A stretch of DNA of 45,632 nt from an uncultured Eubacteriales bacterium (GCA_900545175.1 UQYF01000022.1:1-45632), one strand, 5' to 3'. Shown: positions 15,934-25,499, numbered from the stretch's first letter. Made by a program: numbers and translations. Notes: generated from the sequence alone by a model not told the origin.

Positions 15934-16803
15934 CTAGCTCACCGCCCCTTCCTCAATGTAGCGCTCTCCACCGACTTCAAAATCAGGGATTACACTGTAT
16001 ATATTCACATTAGCCGGAAGTGATATATATAAGTCGCCCTTGGACTTTACAGCCTGTTTTCCTGTCGTAATGTTAATCTGCCCCGCATTTATCTGGACAT
16101 TTCCCGACCTTCCCTTAGCATCCGTCACCGTCACTATGCCATAGCTTTCACATTCTATCTTAAGCTCATCCGGCGCAACAAGGACACCGTCATTTCCTCT
16201 GAGTCCGTTTTTCTTTGCAAGCACATATATATCTCCGCCTGTGAGCTTGAGTGTCTCTGAGGTTCTTATTCCATCAGCGGCATATGAATATACGCTGAGT
16301 TTTCCGCTTCCGTTGATAGTTAAGTCTGATTCCGAGAAAATACAAGCTCTGCTCTCCTCATAGCCATCATAATTTGTCGAGTCCGACAGAGTATTGTCCG
16401 TCCCTTCCGCCAGAGTTATTATGACTTTTCCGGCAGACCTTACATACACTGCGGGACCGTTAAGCGCCGCAATATCCGCACCATCGAACATAATATGTAC
16501 ATTTCCGTCCTCCGAATCGATTAGCAGCGTTCCATAAAGCCTTCCCTTGACGATATAGTCTCCCGGCTCATCAATCACAACCTGTCCGCCGTACTCTTCA
16601 AGGTCTATTAACGCCGCCGATTCACTGCACTGTTCGTTGGTATCAGCTTTTGACACCTTAAACAATTCACGATATTCTCCGCTTCCTGCCGCATTATCAT
16701 AGCTGAAGCTTCCCCCGAATGTGCATGAACACAGCGACAGGCACATGCATAGAAAAACACATGCCAATATTATGTGTCTATTCAACTTTTCTGAACTTTG
16801 CAT
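15934..16803 (-). CDS. Cthe_2159-like carbohydrate-binding lipoprotein
   Basis: A signal sequence with lipobox ending SLCSC predicts surface lipidation. The rest is repetitive beta structure (SESDLTINGSGKLSVYS, DGIRTSETLKLTGGDIYV, KNGLRGNDG) typical of the Cthe_2159 family, a right-handed beta-helix binding cellulose or acidic sugars. Its N-terminus overlaps the CotH gene by 26 bp and its stop abuts the VTC start, so it is embedded in the operon. GGAGG sits 12-13 nt before ATG at 16803. A polymer-binding surface role with CotH and VTC is inferred. Confidence 0.8.
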   Translation of the reverse strand: MQSSEKLNRHIILACVFLCMCLSLCSCTFGGSFSYDNAAGSGEYRELFKVSKADTNEQCSESAALIDLEEYGGQVVIDEPGDYIVKGRLYGTLLIDSEDGNVHIMFDGADIAALNGPAVYVRSAGKVIITLAEGTDNTLSDSTNYDGYEESRACIFSESDLTINGSGKLSVYSYAADGIRTSETLKLTGGDIYVLAKKNGLRGNDGVLVAPDELKIECESYGIVTVTDAKGRSGNVQINAGQINITTGKQAVKSKGDLYISLPANVNIYSVIPDFEVGGERYIEEGAVS

Positions 16804-19402
16804 GAAGCTCTATAACCTCCTTATCCGGCTCTACAACCAAAGCCTCAGATTTATCATTTACAGTCCCTGATGTCAGAGCATCCTTGCACAGCTCAGTATC
16901 ACCTGTCCATCCGGCAAATTCATATCCTTCATTCGCAACAGCGGTAATGTTTAGCGGAACCTCAACAAGATATTCTCCGCTCCACTCACCCGTTTTGCTG
17001 TCTGTCGTGCGCGTATTTATCTGGACACAGCCGCCCTCCGGTTCATCAATAGTGATGTTAATCTTCACTGTGTCACCGCTAAACCCGAATTCCTGTGCGA
17101 TATGACCGAGAACCTTCTCGTTTCTGTCCTGAAAAAATCCATAATTCCATTCCAATGTCTCTCCATTTTCTATAAGCAGTTCTTCAATACGCTCCTTAGA
17201 CAATTCAAAATTGAGCATATCTGAGTAGACACACAGAAAATGTTCCATAAACTCTTTATTTTTCTTCAGAGCCGAATATATCATGGAATATTCGAAGCAA
17301 TAATGTTCATCCGTAAACAAATGTGCTGTAAAGGAATTGACATCCGATAAGCTGTCCGCTCCCCATGTATCAAGCATGATAATATTATGGTCGAGGCTGT
17401 CAAGGTCATACATTATAAAGCGCCATTTACAGTCACCATACTGCGAGCCATCCTGCTGCCTTGTTCTCCACACAGCAAAATTGTGTGTCTCATAATAGTC
17501 CATATTGGCAAGGTACAGATTGGCACATATGAACTCGATGTAGCTTTCAATATCTATCCTGTCACATAGCTCCTTATATGCTTCCTCGTCGCTAAAATCA
17601 GTGTTCTGCACATAATTAAACACATCCCATATGGTAGACAGCTCATCCTCATATCCTTCTGCGACCTCACCATTTTTTATCAGGATAATATTATCTTTAT
17701 CGACATTGTACTCCTTTGCGATATACTCTGCATTAATCTTAGTCTGCAAATATGTATCGCCGAACCATTCCCCGTCAAGAAACACTGTCACCGGCGTGGA
17801 ATCTACGGTCAATACTCTTGAGCCCCTCATAATCTCCTGTGATATCATGTTGGCAAAGCCGTCCCTTAATGCAAGCTTCTTGTATTTCCTTCCATCTCCG
17901 AAAAAAACGAAATCTATCAAATCGGTATCACTGTACATTTTTCTCGCAAACAGTGTAAATCTTTTTTGGAGCTGATTTCTCGATGTTCCGCCAAAAATTC
18001 TTATTCCGACATCCTGCGCAAAATGAGTATCATTTTTCCCAAAGTATTCAAAATAAGCCTCCCTCTCCGATTCCTCGCCTCTTATATAAAAATTGGGAAT
18101 CGAAGGGTCATTTCCAACCGTATATATTCCATCTTCCTCCGAGAAAAAGTCATCGTAATCCGGCACAAGCGATATAAGCGGAATGTCTTTATACTTATCC
18201 ATGCCGACAAAATATGTAGCTATCGTCTCATCGCTCATCTCTCCGTTGCTGCCGACCGCCACCGCTCTGACTACAACACATTTGTCAACATTCTCCGACC
18301 AGTCATTCTCATACCATGGCAGCACACCGCTTATACTGTGCCATGTATTAGGTTCATCACATACATTCTTAATCAGAATTGGCTCTGTGTAGACCTCACC
18401 ATTTTCATCCGCTCTCCTGCAGTCAAGCGTATAGTATATTTTTGCTCCCTCACCGGCTTCGATGCTAAGCTTGAATTCCTCATCATAAAAACCGCTTGCA
18501 GCCGACAATACCGGAGCCGTAATCACACTGCCGTCAACAGGCTCGGCCTCATCGTTAGCCACTCCCGGAGTGCACGTATAAAAGCCCCACTCCGCCGTAC
18601 TGCCGTCATAAGCATAAGCGGCATCCTTAGGCGACTTCGGCACTTCGAGCACACTTATTATATTTTCCTTTCCATCGGATAAATACAATGTCTCGCCGCG
18701 CTTGTTTATCGACATTCCCGCACTATCATCAAGAAGCACAAGCTTAAGCTGCCCCGGTGCAAGAGTTACAGAATCTAACTTAAGCTCTGACAGGTTATTC
18801 TCATCATCTGACAGGTACAGTCCGCTTATATCCACCGTTTTTTTGCCCCAGTTGCACAGTTCAATATAGTCACATATAAGCCCCATCTCTTCATCTACAA
18901 CTATCGTCTTATTATTGGAGCACACTTCATTGAAGCCTATTGTGTAATAATTATTCTTTGCACCCGTGCATACAAAAAATGCAACAGTAAGCCCGCACAT
19001 CACAACCAATGTCACAAAAATACGCTGTCTGCCTGATATTGCAAAGGCTCCTGACAGTGGAAGCTTTCTTTTTAATCTGACCGACACTCTGAAAAAAATA
19101 AGCTCTGCCGTTGCAAAAAGCAGAGAAAATAAAATGCTTTTATAGAATTCTATCTCAAAAAAAGCATTGAACACACCTTCTATGCCATCATTTTTATATA
19201 CCTTATGGTATGAAATAATCAAAGATAAAAAAACGGCAGAAACAGAAGCACCGCATGCCGCAGCAATTCTTACTGCCTGCTGCTTCTTCCCTGTGCTTCT
19301 GTCTTCACCGCTATATGCCAATATCCATATATAATATGCGACTATCACCGCCGCCACCGCCAGCACAATAAGCTGTGATGCCTGACTGTACAAATATCCC
19401 AT
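16778..19402 (-). CDS. CotH-kinase family membrane protein with lamin-tail domain
   Basis: Large 874-residue envelope protein. The N-terminal ~150 residues carry about four membrane helices. A lamin-tail-like domain follows (about 155-265, NEVCSNNK, DYIELCNWGKKTVDISGLYLSD), then a chitobiase-like Ig segment (about 290-370) and the CotH kinase region (about 405-760, with KWRFIMYDLDSLDHNI as the conserved acidic core). The C-terminus resembles a Listeria-type repeat (NEGYEFAGWTGD). CotH proteins phosphorylate secreted proteins in Bacillus. The membrane region fused to CotH and the operon partners suggest cell-surface modification rather than spore coat. Confidence 0.85.
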   Translation of the reverse strand: MGYLYSQASQLIVLAVAAVIVAYYIWILAYSGEDRSTGKKQQAVRIAAACGASVSAVFLSLIISYHKVYKNDGIEGVFNAFFEIEFYKSILFSLLFATAELIFFRVSVRLKRKLPLSGAFAISGRQRIFVTLVVMCGLTVAFFVCTGAKNNYYTIGFNEVCSNNKTIVVDEEMGLICDYIELCNWGKKTVDISGLYLSDDENNLSELKLDSVTLAPGQLKLVLLDDSAGMSINKRGETLYLSDGKENIISVLEVPKSPKDAAYAYDGSTAEWGFYTCTPGVANDEAEPVDGSVITAPVLSAASGFYDEEFKLSIEAGEGAKIYYTLDCRRADENGEVYTEPILIKNVCDEPNTWHSISGVLPWYENDWSENVDKCVVVRAVAVGSNGEMSDETIATYFVGMDKYKDIPLISLVPDYDDFFSEEDGIYTVGNDPSIPNFYIRGEESEREAYFEYFGKNDTHFAQDVGIRIFGGTSRNQLQKRFTLFARKMYSDTDLIDFVFFGDGRKYKKLALRDGFANMISQEIMRGSRVLTVDSTPVTVFLDGEWFGDTYLQTKINAEYIAKEYNVDKDNIILIKNGEVAEGYEDELSTIWDVFNYVQNTDFSDEEAYKELCDRIDIESYIEFICANLYLANMDYYETHNFAVWRTRQQDGSQYGDCKWRFIMYDLDSLDHNIIMLDTWGADSLSDVNSFTAHLFTDEHYCFEYSMIYSALKKNKEFMEHFLCVYSDMLNFELSKERIEELLIENGETLEWNYGFFQDRNEKVLGHIAQEFGFSGDTVKINITIDEPEGGCVQINTRTTDSKTGEWSGEYLVEVPLNITAVANEGYEFAGWTGDTELCKDALTSGTVNDKSEALVVEPDKEVIELHAKFRKVE

Positions 19403-19422
19403 ATGGTACCTCCAGACCTGCG

Positions 19423-20643
19423 TTATTGTCCTGCCAGCTCTACAGCCCTCTTAAGAAGATAATTGTATTCATTGAACTTAGGATTATCAAGCACTTCACA
19501 AAGAAGCTTCTGCAGAATTTCACCGAGCTGTTTTCCTGCCGGAAAGCCTGCTTCCATCAAATCCCTGCCTGATATCTTAAGGTTTCTAAGCTCTGTACAG
19601 TCTCCGCGTTCCTTAACCATAACGCATATTTTTCTCATGTCTGTATACCCTTTATTTAATTCACTCCCACATATGGAAATATTGAAATCAATAATCCGCA
19701 GCGCATCGTTTTCTCCCACTTCATTAATATAATGCCTCACAGCTGCCTCTGATACCACCGGATTCATATTATAATATTTCACCAGCTTAGAAGCCATGGA
19801 TATCGTGGCATTATCAAGCTTAAGCCCTTTTAAAATCCTTCCCGCAGTATCCGCATCAACACAGCTTAAGAGCGCTGCATATCTCTCAGGAAGAACCGCT
19901 CTCGTCTTCTTTATGAAATGCTTTATCTTATCAAGCTTATGAGCATCAATATTTTCAAGCTCCGGAATAATAATCTTCATCACACCTAAATCGTATACAA
20001 CAGAAAAATAATCCGGATTGTCTGAAAGCAGCAATTTGTTAAGCTCTGTATGTATCCTCTCCCTGCTGATTTTCACAAGTGTAGGTGCAAGCTCCCTCGC
20101 CGCCTTTGCCGTATCATCTTCGATATCAAATCCAAGCTGTGCCGAAAAACGCACAGCCCTCAATATTCTCAGTGCATCCTCATCAAATCTGTCATGAGCT
20201 TTTCCAACGCAGCGTATAATCCTTCTTTTAAGGTCACCCATTCCGTCAAATGCATCGACTATTCCATGCTCATCATTGTATGCCATCGCATTTATCGTAA
20301 AATCACGGCGCTTCAAGTCCTCCACAAGATTAGAAGTAAATTCCACGCTCTTTGGATGCCTTGAATCCTCGTACTTTCCATCTATACGATAGGTTGTCAC
20401 TTCATAGCCATTCTTACCAAGCATGACAGTGACTGTTCCGTGCTGTATGCCTGTATCTACCGTCCTCCGGAAAAGAGCCTTGACCTGCATCGGAAGTGCG
20501 GAAGTCGTGATATCCCAGTCTCCCGGAGTCCTTCCTAGTATGCTGTCGCGGACACAGCCCCCGACAGCATACGCTTCATAGCCATTTTCCATAAGGACAT
20601 TTATTATATGTCTTACATCCTTAGGAAGCTCTATTCTAACCAA
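19423..20643 (-). CDS. cca: CCA-adding tRNA nucleotidyltransferase
   Basis: Adds or repairs the 3' CCA of tRNA. Class II nucleotidyltransferase signature: VGGCVRDSILGRTPGDWDITT (the two catalytic Asp are in DWD), then RRDFTINAMAY and RFDEDALRILRAVRF, with KISRERIHTEL after. 406 residues is a usual length without a C-terminal HD domain. The start is TTG at 20643, with AGAGGTG five nt upstream and the next in-frame ATG too far in. It lies 20 bp downstream of the CotH gene's opposite end region and is likely a separate housekeeping unit. Confidence 0.93.
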   Translation of the reverse strand: MVRIELPKDVRHIINVLMENGYEAYAVGGCVRDSILGRTPGDWDITTSALPMQVKALFRRTVDTGIQHGTVTVMLGKNGYEVTTYRIDGKYEDSRHPKSVEFTSNLVEDLKRRDFTINAMAYNDEHGIVDAFDGMGDLKRRIIRCVGKAHDRFDEDALRILRAVRFSAQLGFDIEDDTAKAARELAPTLVKISRERIHTELNKLLLSDNPDYFSVVYDLGVMKIIIPELENIDAHKLDKIKHFIKKTRAVLPERYAALLSCVDADTAGRILKGLKLDNATISMASKLVKYYNMNPVVSEAAVRHYINEVGENDALRIIDFNISICGSELNKGYTDMRKICVMVKERGDCTELRNLKISGRDLMEAGFPAGKQLGEILQKLLCEVLDNPKFNEYNYLLKRAVELAGQ

Positions 20644-20676
20644 GGTATCACCTCTTTATTCTATAACTATTTATAT

Positions 20677-20881
20677 GTAATTACAAAACTCAAACTTAAT
20701 ACCAAACAGTTGTATAATTTTACTAGTACCTTGCCGGACCTTTTCGAATACGTTGGCGTTTAGCGGCTGTATTTTAGCCGCTTATGCGCCGCTACGCATT
20801 CGAATGAGTGCGAACGCGTCCGGAAGGGTACTAGCAAAATTGTACAACGTCAGGCTACCACATACTGAGTTTTGCAATTAC
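20677..20881. repeat. Long imperfect palindrome, type 2
   Basis: About 205 bp. The ends GTAATTAC-AAAACTCA and TGAGTTTTGCAATTAC are inverted. Arms continue through ACAGTTGTATAATTTTACTAGTACC and its counterpart GGTACTAGCAAAATTGTAC..., then CCGGAC/GTCCGG. An inner GC-rich hairpin has TTCGAAT at both feet and AGCGGCT/AGCCGCT at its top. The right arm has an extra GC-rich ~13 bp. It lies between proS and cca, both on the minus strand. It is either a mobile palindromic element or a highly structured RNA. It shows no homology to the copy A/B/C family. Confidence 0.75.
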
Positions 20882-20892
20882 CTATCACACTA

Positions 20893-22332
20893 TTAGTATG
20901 CCTTGCCCCAATATACAAGCTTCTTAGCAGGCTTGCCACAGCATACACATACATCACTTATGTGCTCCTGCTCAAATGGCATACATCTGCTTGTAGCTGT
21001 TGTGTCTTCCTTAATCTTATCCTCGCATGCCTGCTCGCCGCACCACATACCCTTTACAAAGCCCGGCTTGTTGGCAATTATATCCTTGAACTCTTCATAG
21101 TTGTGAGCCTCATATGTGTGTGCATCGCGGTGTGCTCTTGCTCTCTCAAGCATCTCTGCCTGCATTGTATCAAGAATCTTCGTAAGCTCTTCCTCAACAT
21201 TGTCAAGAGATACGACATACTTCTGTCTTGTATCACGTCTTACGACAACAGCCTGATTATTCTCAATATCCTTTGGTCCAATCTCAATACGTGCAGGAAT
21301 TCCCTTAACCTCCTGCTCTGCATACTTAAAGCCAGGTGTCTTTTCCGAATCATCGAAATCAACTCTAAAGCCTGCTGCCTCAAGTCTGTCCTTTAACTGT
21401 CCTGCCTTCTCAAGCACGCCTTCCTTGTGCTGTGCAACTGGAATTACTCTAACCTGAATTGGAGCAATTCTAGGCGGCATAACAAGACCGCTGTTATCAC
21501 CGTGAACCATTATCATGGCACCGATAAGTCTTGTCGTTGTACCCCATGAGGTCTGGTGGACATACTGTAACTTATTCTCTTTATCTGTATACTGGATACC
21601 GAATGCCTTGGCAAAACCATCACCGAAGTTGTGGCTTGTTCCTGACTGGAGAGCCTTGCCATCATGCATGAGAGCCTCGATAGTATATGTAGCTTCAGCG
21701 CCTGCGAACTTCTCCTTGTCAGTCTTTCTTCCCTTGATAACAGGCATTGCAAGCACCTGCTCACAAAAATCAGCATATACGTTTAACATCTGCTGTGTTC
21801 TTGCCTCTGCTTCCTCTGCTGTAGCGTGAGCTGTATGTCCCTCCTGCCATAAGAACTCTCTTGAGCGAAGGAACGGTCTTGTCTCCTTCTCCCATCTTAC
21901 AACATTGCACCACTGATTATATACCTTAGGCAGATCTCTGTATGACTGAATCTCATCCTTATAAAAATCACAGAAAAGTGTCTCAGATGTAGGTCTTACA
22001 CAGAGCTTCTCCTGAAGAGGATTAAGTCCTCCCTGAGTAACCCACGCTACCTCTGGTGCAAATCCTTCAACATGATCCTTCTCTCTCTCAAGAAGACTCT
22101 CAGGTATAAACACTGGAAGATATACATTCTGCACACCTGTCTTTTTAAAACGTGCATCCATCTCCTTCTGGATATTCTCCCATATAGCATATCCGGCAGG
22201 CTTAAATATCATACAGCCCTTAACGCTTGAATAAGCCATAAGCTCTGCCTTCTTAACAACATCTGTGTACCACTGTGCAAAATCCTCCTCCATAGGAGTG
22301 ATTGCTTCTACTAATTTCTTATCGTTTGCCAT
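20893..22332 (-). CDS. proS: Prolyl-tRNA synthetase, short archaeal/eukaryote-like form
   Basis: Charges tRNA-Pro. Class II synthetase of ~479 residues, the short form without the bacterial editing insertion. Motif 2 region RWEKETRPFLRSREFLWQEGHTAHAT is characteristic. The anticodon-binding domain follows (PIQVRVIPVAQH), and the C-terminal zinc-binding-like segment has Cys pairs (MWCGEQACE ... DVCVCCGKPA) ending in Tyr. ATG at 22332 is preceded by GGAGGAG; a longer in-frame start at 22371 lacks such a site. A small hairpin CACTGC-AAAA-GCAGTG lies just before the ribosome site. No T-box features were found. Confidence 0.95.
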   Translation of the reverse strand: MANDKKLVEAITPMEEDFAQWYTDVVKKAELMAYSSVKGCMIFKPAGYAIWENIQKEMDARFKKTGVQNVYLPVFIPESLLEREKDHVEGFAPEVAWVTQGGLNPLQEKLCVRPTSETLFCDFYKDEIQSYRDLPKVYNQWCNVVRWEKETRPFLRSREFLWQEGHTAHATAEEAEARTQQMLNVYADFCEQVLAMPVIKGRKTDKEKFAGAEATYTIEALMHDGKALQSGTSHNFGDGFAKAFGIQYTDKENKLQYVHQTSWGTTTRLIGAMIMVHGDNSGLVMPPRIAPIQVRVIPVAQHKEGVLEKAGQLKDRLEAAGFRVDFDDSEKTPGFKYAEQEVKGIPARIEIGPKDIENNQAVVVRRDTRQKYVVSLDNVEEELTKILDTMQAEMLERARAHRDAHTYEAHNYEEFKDIIANKPGFVKGMWCGEQACEDKIKEDTTATSRCMPFEQEHISDVCVCCGKPAKKLVYWGKAY

Positions 22333-22489
22333 TTTATTCTCCTCCATTTCACTGCTTTTGCAGTGACTCAAATAATATGTGAAAGCTTAATACATCCAGT
22401 GTATTTTACTGTCTTAAATGTATTTTCACACTATTCTCCGTTCCTTAGGCACATATGCCTGCAATTATGCACTGATTCTGACTCAGCTA

Positions 22490-23341
22490 CTAATTGTCAT
22501 GATATTTCTCTGTTATATAAAAATAACTCATATCTTCCATTCTTTTACAGAAGAGAGTATCCGTATTCTCCTCTGTGCTTCCTTCGGTGACACCTCTCCA
22601 ATAGTAGTTGCTGTCAACATCCGGGTCAAATGTGTATGCCACACCACCAAGGTTCACATAAAGCCAGCAATGAGGTGTAGTTCCTCCGCCATATTTTCCA
22701 ACCTCTCCTGATACAAGATGTGCATCATACCCAAGGTATCTCATGACATACATGAATGCCGATGAGTAATTGTAACATGCACCCTGATATGTATTGAATA
22801 AATCAGTTGCCCACAATACTTCCACCGGTGTCGTTTCCGGGTCGGAAGAAGAATATTTTCCATCCTCACCAATCATGCTTCTGTTATATTTAACCTTTTT
22901 AATAAACCACACATATATGTTATGAACCTTCTGATAATTAGACATGTCATCAGATATCGTTCCATCATTCTTCAGCATGGTCATAAAGCCATCTAAAAGT
23001 CTGTCAAGCTCTTCATAGCCCGATGTTGTCGGATTAAGCGGTTCATTGTTAAGCAAGTCCCAAGGCTTAACTTCCTCGACTGTGGTTGTCTCAGTCTCTG
23101 CCTCGGTAGTCTCTGTTATGGTATCCGCCGTTGTGTCGGTTGATCCCTCTGCTGTGGGGACTGTCGTATCGGCTTCCTTCGTTGTCTCATCTGTTTCCTT
23201 CTGTGTCCGGCTGCTGTCAGTCGTTGTGGGTAAGGCTTCTCCACCATCCTTCGGACTCTTATTGCAGCCGGCTGCAAATATCACACTGACAACAAGCAAA
23301 AGAAACATAAATGAAACCTTCTTTAATCTCATTTTCTTCAT
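22490..23341 (-). CDS. Secreted transglutaminase-like lipoprotein
   Basis: The signal sequence ends at lipobox FAAGC (C26). A ~65-residue Thr/Glu-rich linker (residues 38-92) precedes a transglutaminase-like cysteine protease/transferase core. The catalytic triad is visible: C189 in QGACYNYSSAF, H224 in TTPHCWLYV and D239 in FDPDVD. The domain is probably extracellular and could process or crosslink surface protein or peptidoglycan peptides; substrate unknown. AGGAGG lies directly upstream. Next to another lipoprotein gene on the same strand, 50 bp away. Confidence 0.85.
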   Translation of the reverse strand: MKKMRLKKVSFMFLLLVVSVIFAAGCNKSPKDGGEALPTTTDSSRTQKETDETTKEADTTVPTAEGSTDTTADTITETTEAETETTTVEEVKPWDLLNNEPLNPTTSGYEELDRLLDGFMTMLKNDGTISDDMSNYQKVHNIYVWFIKKVKYNRSMIGEDGKYSSSDPETTPVEVLWATDLFNTYQGACYNYSSAFMYVMRYLGYDAHLVSGEVGKYGGGTTPHCWLYVNLGGVAYTFDPDVDSNYYWRGVTEGSTEENTDTLFCKRMEDMSYFYITEKYHDN

Positions 23342-23391
23342 AACTTCCTCCTGTGCCTCTGTTCATGCATAACAAAAGCCGTAAAATTGAA

Positions 23392-23895
23392 TTATTTTAC
23401 ATCTATTCCGTATCCGTAATATTGTACCACATCATTTAAAATAAAGAAATACATATATTTTGAATTGTCATCCTGATAATACCGGTACATTTTGCCGGAC
23501 AAAGTATAGTCACTGCCATATGCCTTCTCAAGCTCTTCAAGCGTGCTTCCTACACCTACGTTCTTGTCGGTCTTAATACTCTCCGATGAAATGTTGATAT
23601 CCTGAATGTAGTCTCCGTCCTCCTTAGGGTATGTTGTAACATCATAGCCATCATAAGAAAATACCTTGTCAAGTCCGTCATAGTAACAGCTTGCAGCCTC
23701 AACATACGCTGTAGTCTCCGGCATTCCCTCCGCATCAGCGTCAAACTTATCTCCCGGAATGATGACAACGCTTCCATTGTTAAAACCAAAAGCATCCGAT
23801 GTACTCTTCTTACCGCATGCCGCAAGTGCAAGCACCATAGCCATCATTACTGCGGCAGCTATAATTCTCTTTATATTTTTCTTGCCATTCTTCAT
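23392..23895 (-). CDS. Small lipoprotein of unknown function
   Basis: 167 residues. A hydrophobic signal segment with lipobox ALAAC (about residue 27) indicates lipid anchoring. The mature part is acidic and Tyr-rich. It contains GVGSTLEELEKAYGSDY, a motif common in secreted Firmicute proteins with a small repeated alpha/beta fold, and ends in YYGYGIDVK. No enzyme motif is seen. It is upstream of the transglutaminase lipoprotein gene and likely co-transcribed. Confidence 0.75.
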   Translation of the reverse strand: MKNGKKNIKRIIAAAVMMAMVLALAACGKKSTSDAFGFNNGSVVIIPGDKFDADAEGMPETTAYVEAASCYYDGLDKVFSYDGYDVTTYPKEDGDYIQDINISSESIKTDKNVGVGSTLEELEKAYGSDYTLSGKMYRYYQDDNSKYMYFFILNDVVQYYGYGIDVK

Positions 23896-23914
23896 ATAAT
23901 TATTTTACCTCTTT

Positions 23915-23989
23915 CTATATTATTCTTCTGGTGGTTATGAAACTCAAATTCGTCAATAATCAGTTTCACAATTACCTATATTATTCTTC
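23915..23989. repeat. Miniature palindrome flanked by 14-bp direct repeats
   Basis: CTATATTATTCTTC occurs perfectly at 23915-23928 and 23976-23989. Between them is a 47-bp insert containing GGTTATGAAACTCAAATT and, inverted, AGTTTCACAATTACC. The insert's ends resemble the ends of the 20677-20881 palindrome (AAAACTCA and CAATTACC). It may be a deletion derivative of that element flanked by a target duplication, or a local tandem duplication. Confidence 0.5.
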
Positions 23990-24011
23990 ATTGGAAATAT
24001 ACATTATATTT

Positions 24012-25499
24012 CTAGTCTTGTAAAGTGACATTTATCGGAATTTCCACATATCCGTCACTATTTTTTAATATAAATGAGTATTCATTTCTTCCGTCATCTG
24101 CCTTTAATATATCCGCGTCTGCCTGTTCGAGATAAAAAGTGAAGTCCCCTCCCTCTCCTAATAAAAGCTGATATACCACAGACTCATCTGCTCCGTCTTT
24201 ATCACTGTCATCCTGCTCTGTTTTGTCCGAATCTTCCATGTGCTTAATTCTTACATATATATATGAGTAATCTTCCAGAAAATCATCGTTTCCGCTTATC
24301 TGCATAAGTCCGTCAGCCGTAGTATTAACATAAAAATCCACATCCAGCACCTGTTTAGAATCTAACTCTATATTGTCAAAATAATCTCCACCAAGATTCC
24401 ACGATGCAATTATAGGTGTGTGCTGCAAAAGCCCCTTGAGATTTCTCTCGACAAGCTCTATAACTACAAGGTCCGATTCAGCCGCAGCCTGATATATATT
24501 ATACGGAATCTCTCTCTTCGCTGTAAGCGAAGTATACTCGTTGGCAAAGAACCAATACAATGCGTTTCCAAAAGAATCACGGAAAAGCGTCACCATCTTA
24601 TCGACAGCGGCAGTCTGATTAGCCGAAGCTATCACAAGGTCATCCACTCCTCTGAATCTGTTGACATACTCGAACTTCTCGTCAATATCAAATTCCACCT
24701 GCTCATCCTTCTTATTCGAGCCCGGAAGAAGCATCGCCTGCAAGTCTCCCGAAAAATTGTTCTTAACATTATATGGAAGCTCACTGTAATGCGTATACCC
24801 GGAATACTCTTCACCATACAGCTTGGCTAACTTGTCAGCCATAGCTTCATATGCGACTGCCGCACCATAATTATTCCAGTGTGAGTCTAACTTGTGATAA
24901 AGCTGTACTCCGTCAAGCTTTTTGGCAATCAGCACATTTTTAAGCTGCACTGCATTTACTCCAATCTCTGTCAGCCTTTCATAGAACAATTCATAATTTC
25001 CGGACGCTTTTTCTTCCACATAATAATATGGCATGTACTCTCCGTACACAGACATCTTATTAGGTGCCGACACGAATATGAACTCGCCGCCATGCAGCTG
25101 TACATACTGCTGCATCATAGCCACAACAGCTCCCATGCGGTCTAATTCCACTTCACCAAGAATGCTTGTGCCTAAAAAATCATCAAGTGCTCTCCCATAA
25201 AAGAGCCATCCATCCTCGCCGATTATGACATCTGATTGTCCAGATGTCTTAAACACTGCCTGCTTAAGCGCATTTCCGGCATATACCAGGCGATTTCTAA
25301 AGCCAAAGTTCTGCGCAAAGTACGCATCAGCATTTGCCGTAAGAAAAGTTCCATCTGACAGCTTAGGCTTGTCCGCCTTAGTCTCATTCCCTATCGCAGC
25401 CTGCTTGTCTGAGAAAAAAATAACAGGCACTAAGCTGACTATGAGAAAAATCGCAATATATATTATATTCTGAAGTGTTTTTTTAGCTATTCTCTTCAT
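24012..25499 (-). CDS. DHHW/AlgX-like SGNH polysaccharide O-acetyltransferase partner
   Basis: An N-terminal membrane helix (about residues 10-30) precedes an extracytoplasmic AlgJ/AlgX-like domain. HKLDSHWN supplies the Asp-x-His dyad and a later RDSFGNAL the likely nucleophilic Ser. A beta-rich C-terminal module (about 370-495) may bind carbohydrate. In AlgI/AlgJ-type systems such proteins transfer acetyl groups to a secreted polysaccharide after the MBOAT protein moves them across the membrane. The MBOAT gene lies upstream, separated by the repeat copy C. ATG at 25499 was chosen; TTG at 25502 is in frame with a comparable ribosome site. Confidence 0.82.
   Translation of the reverse strand: MKRIAKKTLQNIIYIAIFLIVSLVPVIFFSDKQAAIGNETKADKPKLSDGTFLTANADAYFAQNFGFRNRLVYAGNALKQAVFKTSGQSDVIIGEDGWLFYGRALDDFLGTSILGEVELDRMGAVVAMMQQYVQLHGGEFIFVSAPNKMSVYGEYMPYYYVEEKASGNYELFYERLTEIGVNAVQLKNVLIAKKLDGVQLYHKLDSHWNNYGAAVAYEAMADKLAKLYGEEYSGYTHYSELPYNVKNNFSGDLQAMLLPGSNKKDEQVEFDIDEKFEYVNRFRGVDDLVIASANQTAAVDKMVTLFRDSFGNALYWFFANEYTSLTAKREIPYNIYQAAAESDLVVIELVERNLKGLLQHTPIIASWNLGGDYFDNIELDSKQVLDVDFYVNTTADGLMQISGNDDFLEDYSYIYVRIKHMEDSDKTEQDDSDKDGADESVVYQLLLGEGGDFTFYLEQADADILKADDGRNEYSFILKNSDGYVEIPINVTLQD

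Noticed and set aside
22333..22489. T-box riboswitch upstream of proS
   Set aside because: No T-box consensus sequence, no specifier-loop arrangement and no terminator. Only a small hairpin CACTGC/GCAGTG next to the ribosome site is present.
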